Shown: positions 44,142 to 53,699 of the stretch, one piece after another
How positions within the stretch are numbered: the first letter of the stretch is position 1
How the letters are laid out: every line of letters begins with the position of its first letter
Source of the DNA: Leptospirales bacterium
GTDB lineage: Bacteria; Spirochaetota; Leptospiria; Leptospirales; Leptospiraceae
Reading direction: 5' to 3'
Assembly: GCA_013297885.1 (NCBI GenBank)
Contig: JAAFIR010000027.1
Coordinates: 1-64,000, forward strand
Length of the DNA: 64,000 bases
Notes under the pieces: generated by a model
What the model was told of the DNA's origin: nothing
Databases searched by the model: none
The model's input: only the letters and a program-made list of their open reading frames with translations
Made by a program: the position numbers and the translations under genes

Positions 44142-44698
44142 AATTTTTTATTTACTTTTTTGTTTTAAAATTATTTTCAAATGATTTAGATAATTGGAAA
44201 AGAGAGAATCAAGATAAAAAATTTTTTTTACTTGAATATATTAATTGTAAACTCAAAGAAAAATTAATTAAAGAAGAATGTATTTTTGAAAAAAAACTAC
44301 CTGCAATTAATTTAAATTTAGGAATATTTATAACATTTTTAAAAAAAGGAAAAGTTAGAGGATGTTTTGGTGGTTTTGACCATAAGTATTCCATGACAAA
44401 TAAAAATTTAGATGAATATTTGATTTCAGCAATAGAATATGATAAACGTTTTGAACCTATTCAAGTTGAAGAAATTTCTCAGTTAAAAATTGTATTGACA
44501 ATCTCAGAAAAACCAATTCAAATTGACAATGTTGATTTTTTAAGAATTGGGGAAGAAGGTTTATTTTTAAAAAATGAAAATGGGGAAGAATTTATTTTTG
44601 TTCCTGAAGAATTAAAACAAAACTTGAATATAAAAAAAATTTTAAAAGAAAAGAACATTTCTGAAATTTATAAATTTAATGCTATTTCAATAAGGTGA
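44138..44698 (+). CDS. AMMECR1-domain protein with apparent signal sequence
   Basis: A 186-residue protein. The AMMECR1 signatures are VRGCFGGF (usual LRGCIG), YDKRFEPIQVEEISQLKIVLTI (the 'DpRF-P-----el' block) and GEEGLFLKNENGEEFIFVPEE. The N-terminus (KFFIYFFVLKLFSND) is hydrophobic, so this copy may be exported, unlike the typical cytosolic member. The domain's activity is unknown; it often sits near MEMO and radical-SAM genes, which are absent here. It is translated from a start inside the VanW stop and is followed 4 bp later by the alpha-2-macroglobulin gene. Confidence 0.8.
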   Translation: MKFFIYFFVLKLFSNDLDNWKRENQDKKFFLLEYINCKLKEKLIKEECIFEKKLPAINLNLGIFITFLKKGKVRGCFGGFDHKYSMTNKNLDEYLISAIEYDKRFEPIQVEEISQLKIVLTISEKPIQIDNVDFLRIGEEGLFLKNENGEEFIFVPEELKQNLNIKKILKEKNISEIYKFNAISIR

Positions 44699-44702
44699 TT
44701 CT

Positions 44703-47700
44703 ATGGTCAAATATTTTTTATTTAGTCTATTTTTTTTTCAAACTCTTTTTGCTGTTGAAGTTAACAAGTCTGAAATTTTTAGAGGAAGAGTAATTGATCA
44801 GTCCACAAATCTTGGAATTCCTGAAGCAATTATAGAATTAAAAAACTCTAATTTGGGTGTTGGATATTATAAAGTTGAAACTGACAAACTTGGATATTTT
44901 GAAATTAAAAATTTTATTTTTAAAATTAATTATAAATTAACAATTTCAAAAAAAGGCTATTTAGATTTTGTAAAACAAGATTATTTTAATTCAAATCCAA
45001 ATAAGTTCTTATTATATAAAGAAAGTAAAATTTTAGGTGAAGTAAAAAATACTAAGGATAAAAATTTAGATAATGTTGAAGTCACGGTAATTGAAGGATA
45101 TTATTCTCAAAAAAGAATTCATACTACTAAAACTGATAAATTTGGAAGGTATAGTTTTGAAAAATTAGAAAATAAATCTTATATTTTAGAATTTAGAAAA
45201 GAAAATTTTATCACAGAAACAGCAAGTATTAAAGAAATGAAATTTGGTGAAAATTTTTATTTACCCATGAGACTTTATGAAAATAGCTCACTATATGGTA
45301 AACTAAAAATTGAATCTTCTGAAACACCTGCTGATTCAATAAATGTAATTTTACAAAACGGAAAAATTTCTCATAATGTTCAAACTTTTTTAAATGGAGA
45401 ATTTCAAATTGATGCAATTAAGCCAGGGGAATATATTTTAAAATTTTCTCATATTGGTTTTTATGAAAAAGTTGAAAAAATTAAGATTGGTGAAGGATAT
45501 AAAGTAAAAAAGGAAACTATTTCATTAAAAGCTAAAGAACCTAGTCTAATTTTATCTGCAAATCGTTTTGTTTTTACTCCTCTAGATAAAATTAGTTTTG
45601 ATTTAAAAACTTTTAGACTAGAAACTGTAAAAGTAAAAATTTTTGAATTAAAATCTAAAGATAAATCGAATATAATTCAAACAAGATTTAATGAAAAATC
45701 ATTAACTGATTCAAAATTGGTTTCAGAGTGGATTTTAAATATTAAAAATTTTAGAGATTATAATTGGAATTATACTGAAGTAGAATTAAAAGAAAAATTA
45801 CCAACTGCAAATTATCTAATCCAAATTTCTTCAGAAGATGAAAAAGTTTTAACTAATAAATATTTTTCTATCACAACTGTTGGAATTTTAGTAAAACGTT
45901 CAGAAGAAAAATTATTTTTATATGCCTCTGATTTTATTACAAATGAACCAATTAAAGATGCAAAAATTTATTTAAGTTATGAAAAAAAGGAAATTGAAGA
46001 TAAATCAAAAAAAGATTCCATAAAAGAAAATAATCAATCATCTGTTCAAGGAATTGATGAATCTTTTCCTCTTGAAGATGAAGAAGGTAATAATTTATCT
46101 AATCAAATTAAAACTGTTGATAGAACAAATTTAGAAATTTTTGGAGAAGGAGTCACAGATAAAAATGGTTTATTTGAAATAAATGTAAAAAATATAGAAG
46201 AAGAAATTGATATTGTCATTTTTAATTTTGATGGAAGTTCAGCATATGCAAGTATTTCAAAAACAAATATTTCAGATTCTGAATTAAATACTTATTTTGC
46301 TTATACAGATAGACCAATTTATAGACTAGGTGACGAAGTTCATTTCAAAATCCTTGCTAAAGAAAGGAAAAATAAATTTCGACCAATTACAAATGCAAAG
46401 ATAACTGTTGAAATTAAAAATCAAGATTCTGTATATTCTTTGCAAGAATTTCAGTTGGATGAATTTGGAACTTGTAATGGAAATTTTATTATACCAAATG
46501 AAAAAACAGGTTTGTATCAAATTTTTATTAACAATATAAATATCAACTATTTTCAAGTTATAGAGTATCGAAAACCAGAATTTAAAATAGAATTAAATCC
46601 CATTAAATCATATTACACAAATAATGAAGAAGTTGAATTTAAAGTCGAAGCAAAATATTTTTTCGGCTCACCTATGTCAGAAGCTTTAGTTTCTTATAAA
46701 TTTTATGAAGAAAAAGTGGATCAAGAAAAAAGGTTTACAGATAATGTAAACCAATCTTATTTTAATCGTGAACTCAAACTTGAGGGTTCAAAAAATCTCG
46801 ATGAAAATGGAATTAATATATTAAAATTTAACTCTAAAGATTTACCTTATTCAAGAAAAATTATTTTAGAAGTAAGTATTAGTGATAAAAGTAATATCAA
46901 AATTACTGAAAACAAATCTGTTTATATAAGAAAAGGTGATTTTTATATTTCTATAAATTCTGATAAAAATTATTTTTTTGGACAAGAAAAAAAGAAATTT
47001 TTAATTGAAACAAAAGATTTTAATCAAAAACCAATTTCAACTGAAGTTCAAATAAATTTTCATCGTTTTATTTGGAAACCACACCAAAGAATTTATTCTC
47101 ATGAAGAAAAACCATTAGTAATAAAAAAAATTAAAACTGATAAAAATGGTCTTTTTGAATTAGAAATTTCAGATGAATTTAATTTTTCAGGTGAGTTTGA
47201 TGTTTTAGCAAGTTCCGTGGATATAAAAGGAAATATAGTTAAAGAAAGTAAGTTATTTTGGAATTATTTTAACAACCAAATTGATACAAGTTCCAAATTG
47301 AAAAATTTAGAAATTTCTCTTGCAAACGAAAAATTAAATGGTGAAGATCAACTAGAAATATTGATTAAGTCAAAATTTAAAGATTCTTTTATTTTACTCA
47401 CTTTAGAAGGAAAAGAAATTTTTGAAACTAGATTAGTAAAAATGGAAGGAAATTTTTATAATACGAAAATAAAAATTAAACCAGAATATTCTCCAAATTT
47501 ATTTATTAAAGCTAGTCTTCAAAAAAATAAATCTTTATATGTTGTTTCGCATAACTATAATTATCCTGAAAAAGATACTAATTTAAAAATCAGCATTAAA
47601 ACTGACAAAGAAAAATATTCACCAAGAGAAAAAATGAAATTAGAAATTGATGTTACAAATGAAATAGGTAAGCCAGAAGAAACAGATTTATCCATAGCGG

Positions 47701-50033
47701 TTGTTGACGAATCTATTTTTAAAATTACCGAAGACCATACTCCAATCATGCAGCCATATTTTTACAAACCAATTTCAAATTGGGTAACAACTACTTATTC
47801 ATACCCAATTAGTTTTTTAGCAGGTGCTTCAAAAGATTTAACTGAAGAAATTGTTCGAAAAAATTTTAAAGATACTGCATTTTGGATTCCAAATTTAAAA
47901 ACCGATAAAAATGGAAAAGCTGGTCTAGAAGTTCAATTTCCTGATAATTTGACTGAATGGAGGATTACTTCAAGAGGACATGATAAATCTGGAAGAGTGG
48001 GTGAGGTGATTGAAAAAAAATTAGTTACTAAAGATTTAGTTTTAAGATTAGCTAAACCAAGATTTTTAATTGAAGGAGATGAAATTGAATTATTAGGTAT
48101 TATTAATAATAATTCTAATGATAATTTTTCTTTAGTTGAAACAGAATTTAAAATTAATGATAAAAAAATTACAAAACAAAATTTAGATAAAATTTCTTTA
48201 GCCACAAAAGCTGCCACAGAAGAAAAATTTAGAATTAAAGTGCCCAATTCGGAATTTTTAAAAGTTGAATACAAAGCAAACGTAAATGATAAAATCAAAG
48301 ATGCAATTGAAATTAAAATTCCAATTTATAAAAATTCTATTGAATGGATTGTAAAAGAATTTGGAACCCAAGATCAAAAAAATATAAAAGTAAAATTAAA
48401 TCCAAATCCTTCTGAATATGTTTTATATTCAAATGAATTAAAATTAAATACCTATTTTTCTCAAATTGAAAAATTATTTTTAGCTAATAAATCTATACAA
48501 GAGTTCCCTTATTCTTGTATAGAACAAACTACAAATAAAATTTTACCTTCTTTAAAATTACAAGAATTGTATTTAAAATTGATGGCTGAAAAAAATACAG
48601 ATACTAGTTCAATTGAACAATTAGCATTAGAGAATTTAGACTTTATCCAAAATAAATCTTCCAGCTTAAAAGAAAAAATTCAAAACTCTCAAAATTATGA
48701 TGGAAGTTTTGGTTGGTGGGATGGTGGAAAAGGAAATGAATTTTTAACTTCCTATTTAATTGAATCTTCAGAAATTTTAGAAATTCGAGAAATAAATAAG
48801 TCTGTTAAATTTGCAAAAAAATATTTAGAAAATAATCAAAATATCGGACTAGATGAAAAAGCTTATTTATTATTTGCATTAGCAAAAAATTCTTTATGGT
48901 CTGAAGCAAGTTTTAAATCTTTAGAAAATAAAAATTTATCTAATTTTGCTCTTTCCTATTTTATTCGTGCTATTAATTTACAAGTTAAACAAAATCGAAA
49001 AAGTGAAATGAATGCAGATAATGAAAAAGTTGATCTTTTTCAAAAAAATAATTTTAAAGACAAATCAAACTTATTGGAAAGTTTAATTAAAGAATTATTA
49101 TCTAGAAAAAAAGCTGATTCAAATGGAGTTTATTTTGAGTCTGAACAAAAGAATACTTCCAATTGGCAAGGCTCTGATATTGAAATTACAGCTCTGACTT
49201 TACAAACTTTTATGGAAGTAGATTCTAAACTTGATCTAAATGATTTAGCAAACTCTTTATTAAATCGAATCAAAGGTGATTCTTGGGGAAATACAAAAGA
49301 AACTGCTAGAGTAATTTGGGCATTATCTAATTTTTATTTAACTAAGAAAAATTTAAAATTAGATAAAACAGATTTAAATTATTATTTAAATGAGAAATTG
49401 ATTCATAAAATAGATAAATCTAAAAATGAAATTTTAGATAAAAATAAAATCATAAAACTTGATTCTGAAAAGATGGAAGATTTGAATTTTCAAGTTCAGC
49501 TTAAAGAAAATACTAACTTTAGTTTTGGTTTAACTTTTAAAAATGATTTATTACCTATTTCAAATAATTCTAAAGTTGAAAAATTAAACCAAGGTTTGAG
49601 TATCAAAAAAGAATTTTTCGGATTAAAAAGAATTAGAGATAAACAAAATTCTGAATATTTTGTTCCGTTTTTATTAAACTTAAAAGAAATACAGATTGGT
49701 GATGAAATTTTAGTTAAATTAAAAATTAAAGCTAAAAAAAATTATTCATATTTAATGTTAGAAGATTTTATTCCTTCTGGATTTGAAATTGTTAAAACAG
49801 ATGCTTATGATGGAATTAAAAATTATACTTTTTCAGAAATCAGAGATAATCGAGTGATTTATTTTTTTGAAAAAATTCATGAAAATCTAGAAGAAGAAAT
49901 TTCTTTTATTTTAAGAACAGAATTATCTGGTGAGTTTTCAGTGAGACCGGCAAAAATTCATGGTATGTATTCTCCTGAAATAAGAGGTTATTCAGAATTC
50001 AAAAAAATAAAAGTTGTCACAAAGAATAAATAA
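44703..50033 (+). CDS. Alpha-2-macroglobulin-like protein with thioester
   Basis: A 1,776-residue protein with a signal peptide ending LFA before VEVNKSE. The N-terminal ~280 residues hold carboxypeptidase-regulatory-like beta domains (GRVIDQSTNLGIPEAIIELK, GEVKNTKDKNLDNVEVTV). The macroglobulin body follows, with DRPIYRLGDEVHFKILA as the classic MG motif, then WIPNLKTDKNGKAGLEVQFPDNLTEWRIT. The thioester motif is CIEQ with Cys1272, and GSFGWWDGG follows in the alpha-helical TED. It traps attacking proteases covalently in the periplasm. The usual penicillin-binding partner PbpC is not adjacent. It closes the SH3b-VanW-AMMECR1 operon. It may anchor through another partner, as no lipobox is seen. 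Confidence 0.9.
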   Translation: MVKYFLFSLFFFQTLFAVEVNKSEIFRGRVIDQSTNLGIPEAIIELKNSNLGVGYYKVETDKLGYFEIKNFIFKINYKLTISKKGYLDFVKQDYFNSNPNKFLLYKESKILGEVKNTKDKNLDNVEVTVIEGYYSQKRIHTTKTDKFGRYSFEKLENKSYILEFRKENFITETASIKEMKFGENFYLPMRLYENSSLYGKLKIESSETPADSINVILQNGKISHNVQTFLNGEFQIDAIKPGEYILKFSHIGFYEKVEKIKIGEGYKVKKETISLKAKEPSLILSANRFVFTPLDKISFDLKTFRLETVKVKIFELKSKDKSNIIQTRFNEKSLTDSKLVSEWILNIKNFRDYNWNYTEVELKEKLPTANYLIQISSEDEKVLTNKYFSITTVGILVKRSEEKLFLYASDFITNEPIKDAKIYLSYEKKEIEDKSKKDSIKENNQSSVQGIDESFPLEDEEGNNLSNQIKTVDRTNLEIFGEGVTDKNGLFEINVKNIEEEIDIVIFNFDGSSAYASISKTNISDSELNTYFAYTDRPIYRLGDEVHFKILAKERKNKFRPITNAKITVEIKNQDSVYSLQEFQLDEFGTCNGNFIIPNEKTGLYQIFINNININYFQVIEYRKPEFKIELNPIKSYYTNNEEVEFKVEAKYFFGSPMSEALVSYKFYEEKVDQEKRFTDNVNQSYFNRELKLEGSKNLDENGINILKFNSKDLPYSRKIILEVSISDKSNIKITENKSVYIRKGDFYISINSDKNYFFGQEKKKFLIETKDFNQKPISTEVQINFHRFIWKPHQRIYSHEEKPLVIKKIKTDKNGLFELEISDEFNFSGEFDVLASSVDIKGNIVKESKLFWNYFNNQIDTSSKLKNLEISLANEKLNGEDQLEILIKSKFKDSFILLTLEGKEIFETRLVKMEGNFYNTKIKIKPEYSPNLFIKASLQKNKSLYVVSHNYNYPEKDTNLKISIKTDKEKYSPREKMKLEIDVTNEIGKPEETDLSIAVVDESIFKITEDHTPIMQPYFYKPISNWVTTTYSYPISFLAGASKDLTEEIVRKNFKDTAFWIPNLKTDKNGKAGLEVQFPDNLTEWRITSRGHDKSGRVGEVIEKKLVTKDLVLRLAKPRFLIEGDEIELLGIINNNSNDNFSLVETEFKINDKKITKQNLDKISLATKAATEEKFRIKVPNSEFLKVEYKANVNDKIKDAIEIKIPIYKNSIEWIVKEFGTQDQKNIKVKLNPNPSEYVLYSNELKLNTYFSQIEKLFLANKSIQEFPYSCIEQTTNKILPSLKLQELYLKLMAEKNTDTSSIEQLALENLDFIQNKSSSLKEKIQNSQNYDGSFGWWDGGKGNEFLTSYLIESSEILEIREINKSVKFAKKYLENNQNIGLDEKAYLLFALAKNSLWSEASFKSLENKNLSNFALSYFIRAINLQVKQNRKSEMNADNEKVDLFQKNNFKDKSNLLESLIKELLSRKKADSNGVYFESEQKNTSNWQGSDIEITALTLQTFMEVDSKLDLNDLANSLLNRIKGDSWGNTKETARVIWALSNFYLTKKNLKLDKTDLNYYLNEKLIHKIDKSKNEILDKNKIIKLDSEKMEDLNFQVQLKENTNFSFGLTFKNDLLPISNNSKVEKLNQGLSIKKEFFGLKRIRDKQNSEYFVPFLLNLKEIQIGDEILVKLKIKAKKNYSYLMLEDFIPSGFEIVKTDAYDGIKNYTFSEIRDNRVIYFFEKIHENLEEEISFILRTELSGEFSVRPAKIHGMYSPEIRGYSEFKKIKVVTKNK

Positions 50034-50327
50034 TTTATTATTTGTGACTTTAGAAATTTTTTCTCACCTAATATTAATTAGCCAATACTAATGATAAGTC
50101 AAAGTTAGAAAAAATCAAATTTCAAAACTTTCTTCTATATATTAGCTGATTAATAGAGCCTAATGGGCAACACTTTTTGTTCTATAAATTAGTTAAATTT
50201 TAGCAAAAGGATTTATAATTGAATTTCATTTGCAATACAGATTTGATAATTCCAGCATTTAATATCTACTTGACCCTAATTTGAAAAAAAATATTTTGAC
50301 ATTAAGTTTATAGCCAAGGAGAGGCAA

Positions 50328-50546
50328 ATGGGAAGACTAGCTCATGTAATAAAAGAAGATTGTACATCTTGTAATCAATGTGCAGACAATTTACCTAAGT
50401 ACTTTCAGATGGATGATAATGATAACTCAGAAACACATATTGGTGGTGAGTTTATCAATAATGCAGAAATCCCTGATGAAGACATCAAAAGAGTTCAAAA
50501 AGAAATGGATGAATGTCCAGGTGAATGCATTAAGTGGAAAAACTAA
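50328..50546 (+). CDS. Single-cluster ferredoxin
   Basis: A 72-residue ferredoxin. Cys12, Cys15 and Cys18 (EDCTSCNQCADNLP) and Cys63 (ECPG) bind one [4Fe-4S] cluster; Cys67 is an extra residue nearby. The acidic middle (QMDDNDNSE) and the 'CxxCxxC ... CP' spacing match the Fd-I type used as a soluble electron carrier. AAGGAGAGG is a strong ribosome-binding site 5 bp before the ATG. It is a single gene, with 295 bp of AT-rich sequence upstream and a hairpin downstream. Confidence 0.85.
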   Translation: MGRLAHVIKEDCTSCNQCADNLPKYFQMDDNDNSETHIGGEFINNAEIPDEDIKRVQKEMDECPGECIKWKN

Positions 50547-50564
50547 TTTAGTATTTCTCACTTT

Positions 50565-50600
50565 CTCACCTTTTGCACTTATTCAATGTGCTTAGGTGAG
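50565..50600 (+). terminator. Hairpin after the ferredoxin gene
   Basis: CTCACC (50565-50570) pairs with GGTGAG (50595-50600), with an inner GCAC/GTGC stem. No T-run follows directly, so it could be a stabilising hairpin more than a classic terminator. Confidence 0.4.
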
Positions 50601-50778
50601 GTTTATGCAGCATAAATGATACCTTCCCTGTAATTTTCTAAATTCCTAATTTTATTCTAATTTTTTTTATTCAGTTGAGTCTGTTTGATTTGTGAAGAAT
50701 TGTATTTGACTTTTAAAAAATTGATTTTATTAATATTGAAGTATTCAAAAAAATTTTAAATTAATAAAGGATAAATAG

Positions 50779-51156
50779 ATGAAAGAAACTCCAGAACATA
50801 ATGAAAGAATGGCAAAAATGACTTTTTCATCAGTTTTTCCACATTATATTACAAAAATAGAAACTAAAGGCAGAACAAAAAATGAGCTACTCCAAGTGAT
50901 TAATTGGCTAACAGGTTTTGATGATAAAAAAATAAATGAATTGATTGTTAAAAAAGTTAATTTTGAAATTTTTTTTAAAAATGCAAAACTAAATCCAAAT
51001 TCAAAATTTATTAAAGGAACTATCTGCGGTTATAAAATTGAAGAAATAGCAAATCCATTAACTAAAAAAGTAAGATATTTGGACAAGCTTGTAGATGAAT
51101 TAGCTAAAGGAAAAAAAATGGAAAAAATTTTGAGAAGTGTGGAATCTTCAAAATGA
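50779..51156 (+). CDS. DUF2200 protein, intact copy
   Basis: A 125-residue cytosolic protein with all of the DUF2200 blocks: MTFSSVFPHYITKIETKGR, INWLTGFDDKKI, NFEIFFKNAKLNPNSKFIKG, GYKIEEIANPL and VRYLDKLVDELAKGKKMEKIL. The family is short, helical and of unknown function; it is widespread in bacteria. A nearly identical 3' copy of the gene lies at 53700-53966, on the far side of the sigma-54 activator locus. It is preceded by AAAGGAT as a ribosome-binding site. Confidence 0.85.
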   Translation: MKETPEHNERMAKMTFSSVFPHYITKIETKGRTKNELLQVINWLTGFDDKKINELIVKKVNFEIFFKNAKLNPNSKFIKGTICGYKIEEIANPLTKKVRYLDKLVDELAKGKKMEKILRSVESSK

Positions 51157-51195
51157 CTCATTTCAGAAACAATTCCAAAATGAGCCAAAATTAAT

Positions 51196-51510
51196 TTACT
51201 CTTTGTTAAGTGATTCGTAATTTTTTGCTTCTTGCTCTAGGATTTCAGCTTGATGAATTAGTTCTTTTTTTCTATTTTCACCACTCATAAATTTTCCCCC
51301 AAAACCAACACTTGCCATTTGTCTAAGTTTTTCAGCTTCTTTTCTTTTCTCAGCTGCTATTCCATTCATAAAAACTGTTACTGAACTTTTTGAACTTGAA
51401 CCCTCAGTTAATGCTTTTCTTAACAATCTGATTTCAGTATCTGTATCAATTGAGTAAATACTTATTGAAGCAAATAAAAAACTTATTCCTATTAATTTGA
51501 TTTTTGACAT
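51196..51510 (-). CDS. Small exported protein, probable sigma-54 target
   Basis: A 104-residue protein with a signal peptide (KLIGISFLFASISIYSI) and a helical, charged mature part (AAEKRKEAEKLRQMA, RKKELIHQAEILEQEAKNYE). AGAGGTGA before the ATG at 51510 is a strong ribosome-binding site. A well-formed sigma-54 promoter lies ~60 bp upstream and the gene next along (51631-53145) encodes a sigma-54 activator. The function is unknown; a periplasmic stress or scaffold role is possible. Confidence 0.65.
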   Translation of the reverse strand: MSKIKLIGISFLFASISIYSIDTDTEIRLLRKALTEGSSSKSSVTVFMNGIAAEKRKEAEKLRQMASVGFGGKFMSGENRKKELIHQAEILEQEAKNYESLNKE

Positions 51511-51569
51511 ATAGTCACCTCTTGTTTATTAAAATACATTAAAATTGTATTTCTTTTTTTATTAATATA

Positions 51570-51587
51570 TTGCAGATTCCGTGCCAA
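51570..51587 (-). promoter_or_regulatory. Sigma-54 promoter (-24/-12)
   Basis: On the minus strand this reads TTGGCACGGAATCTGCAA. The GG and GC dinucleotides are 10 bases apart as required, and TGGCACG matches the -24 consensus exactly. Transcription would start about 50 bp before the ATG of the small exported protein. It lies just downstream of the sigma-54 activator gene. Confidence 0.7.
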
Positions 51588-51630
51588 AAAAAAGATATTG
51601 ATTTATTGAGAAAAAATGAATTTTAATTTT

Positions 51631-53145
51631 TTATTGATTATTCTTAATCAAAAAATTTTTCAACTCTAGATTATTTTTAATCTTATACTGTAAAGCTCCT
51701 CGGCTGATACCAACAAGGCTAGCTACTTTGTCTTGAGATTTTACTTTTATAAATGCTTCTTTCAAAATTTTAAACTCTAATTCAAGAATTGCTTTTTCTA
51801 AATTAAAATTTATTTCTTTTGAATCGTTCAGATTTAAAGAATCTGCTCTTTTGCCGATGACAACTGATTCGGGCAAGACATCGGGAGAAATTTGATCTTC
51901 AGTAGAAATAATTGCAGAATATTGAACTACATTTTCTAGTTCTCTAACATTACCCGACCAAGAATATCTGGATAAAATTTCAATTGTTTCTGAATCAAAA
52001 AATTTATTTTTTCCATATCTACGATTAAAATTAAGTAAGAAATGATGAGCAAGTAAAGCAATGTCACCTCTTCTTTCTCTTAAAGGGGGAATCCGAATTG
52101 GAATTACTGCAATTCTAAAATATAAATCATTTCTAAAATTTCCTTTTTCAACTTCTAGAGGAATATCTTTATGTGTTGCAGAGATAATTCTCACATTGAC
52201 TTTTATTTTTTTATAATCACCAACTCTTTCTATTTCACCTTCTTGTAAAACACGGAGAAGTTTTATTTGTAAACCAATTGGCATTTCTGCAATTTCATCT
52301 AAAAAAAGTGTTCCACCGTCAGCTGCTTCAAACCTACCAACAACATTTCTATCAGCACCTGTAAAAGCACCTTTCACATGCCCAAACATTTCTGATTCCA
52401 ATAAATTTTCATTTAAAGAACCACAATTTAATGTCACAAAAGGCTTGTCTTTTCTGGTCGAAAGTAAGTGCAAACTTTTTGCAATTAATTCTTTTCCTGT
52501 GCCTGATTCACCAAGGAGAAGTAAGGAAGCATCAGATGGTGCAACAGTTCTAATTCTATTTTTTAAAAAAATAATTTGAGCATCATAACCAAGAATTGAA
52601 TTAACATCATCATTTTCTTTTTTATCTTTTTCTAATGCTTGAAAATAATGAATATTTGAAGATAAAGATTTTCCCAAATACTTTGAAAGTTTATCTGCTC
52701 TTGAAATATCTTTTTTATCAAATGAATTTTTTTGATTTGATTCCAGATTCAAAATTCCAATTAATTCTTTTGAAAATAAAATTGGAACTGCTAATTCAGA
52801 AACAACTGAATCAATTAACTTTACATATCTTGGATCTTTTAAAACATCAGGGGAATAAATTGTTTTTTGAAGAGTTGCTGCAGTTCCGGTGAGTCCGATT
52901 CCAAATGGAAGTTTTGCTGCAATTTTTTTTTCTTTTTCTATCCCAACAGCTGAATATATAATCAAATTTTTATCTTTTTTATTTACTAAAGAAATACTTC
53001 CAGTTGTAGCATTAAAACAAGTTAAAATTTCTTTTAATAATTCATCAATTGAATCAAAAATATTTTTCTTTTCTTTTATTAATTTAGAAATTTTTTCAAT
53101 AATAATTTCTAAATTTTCTTCGTTTTGTTTAGAGCTGCTTAACAT
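51631..53145 (-). CDS. GAF-domain sigma-54-dependent transcriptional activator
   Basis: A 504-residue enhancer-binding protein. An N-terminal GAF sensory domain (about 20-170) with FGIGLTGTAATLQKTIYSPD replaces a receiver domain. The AAA+ domain follows, with Walker A GESGTGKE (212-219), the sigma-54 contact loop GAFTGAD (259-265) and Walker B FLDE (281-284). A Fis-type HTH ends the protein (DKVASLVGISRGALQYKIK). The layout is that of NifA/FhlA-type regulators, which sense a small molecule or redox state. The sigma-54 promoter just after its own stop is the obvious local target. The gene ends ~40 bp upstream of that promoter. Confidence 0.9.
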   Translation of the reverse strand: MLSSSKQNEENLEIIIEKISKLIKEKKNIFDSIDELLKEILTCFNATTGSISLVNKKDKNLIIYSAVGIEKEKKIAAKLPFGIGLTGTAATLQKTIYSPDVLKDPRYVKLIDSVVSELAVPILFSKELIGILNLESNQKNSFDKKDISRADKLSKYLGKSLSSNIHYFQALEKDKKENDDVNSILGYDAQIIFLKNRIRTVAPSDASLLLLGESGTGKELIAKSLHLLSTRKDKPFVTLNCGSLNENLLESEMFGHVKGAFTGADRNVVGRFEAADGGTLFLDEIAEMPIGLQIKLLRVLQEGEIERVGDYKKIKVNVRIISATHKDIPLEVEKGNFRNDLYFRIAVIPIRIPPLRERRGDIALLAHHFLLNFNRRYGKNKFFDSETIEILSRYSWSGNVRELENVVQYSAIISTEDQISPDVLPESVVIGKRADSLNLNDSKEINFNLEKAILELEFKILKEAFIKVKSQDKVASLVGISRGALQYKIKNNLELKNFLIKNNQ

Positions 53146-53284
53146 AAAATCTAAAATTTACAATAAACTTGGTATATTTTTCATACAAGAATTAATTTTT
53201 TGTATTTGAAATTTTATTTTAAAAATTCCGAATTCAGATTAAAATTAATCATATTCTAGATTAATAACAATCAAAATGATTTTG

Positions 53285-53480
53285 GGAGTTCCCTTTAATT
53301 AATGAAGAATAAATGGGATGTTTATTAATTTTTAATCGGATTTAGAGTTTTAATTCTTCATTAATTAAAGGGTCAGGCTTTTCGCTACAATCTTTTGCGA
53401 TTTTCTTTAATCCTAAATCTATTCAATTTAAGCAAAAGTATTTCCGCTTCAATCCTTAACTCTAGTACCCAGATTCAGAA
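53285..53480 (-). repeat. Modular two-hairpin element, copy 6 (GGGAACTCCC-ended variant)
   Basis: Reversed, the linkers are GGATTGAAGCGGAAATA, GATTGTAGCGAAAAGCCTGA and GGGAACTCCC. Arm 2 pairs 53291-53310 with 53353-53372 (20 of 20). Arm 1 pairs CTTTTGC (53392-53398) with GCAAAAG (53432-53438). It lies between divergent genes and just before the truncated DUF2200 copy. The remaining sequence 53481-53699 shows further inverted sequence (GATTCAGAATC) but no gene. Confidence 0.75.
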
Positions 53481-53699
53481 TCTCGCTTCGCTACTACGTT
53501 CGATTCTAAATTTGGGACTGATTTTATTAGCTTTGATAAAAATTTTACTTTTAAAAAAACATCACACTCTGATGAAAGCCATACAAAAATGTTTTTTATC
53601 GAAAAACACAAATTCTAAAGGAAAATTTGTAAATTTTTCTTAGGAAAAACTTTTTTGTCAGCCTCTGAATCTAGATTTGAGTATTAAAAAATAGAAAAT

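Noticed and set aside
44703-50033. Penicillin-binding protein at 60606 as the PbpC partner of the macroglobulin
   Set aside because: That protein is a class B transpeptidase with a PASTA-like end and no glycosyltransferase domain, and it lies over 10 kb away.
50271-50320. TTGACC and TTGACA boxes before the ferredoxin gene as a promoter
   Set aside because: No -10 box lies at a workable distance before the ribosome-binding site, so the match is probably chance in AT-rich DNA.
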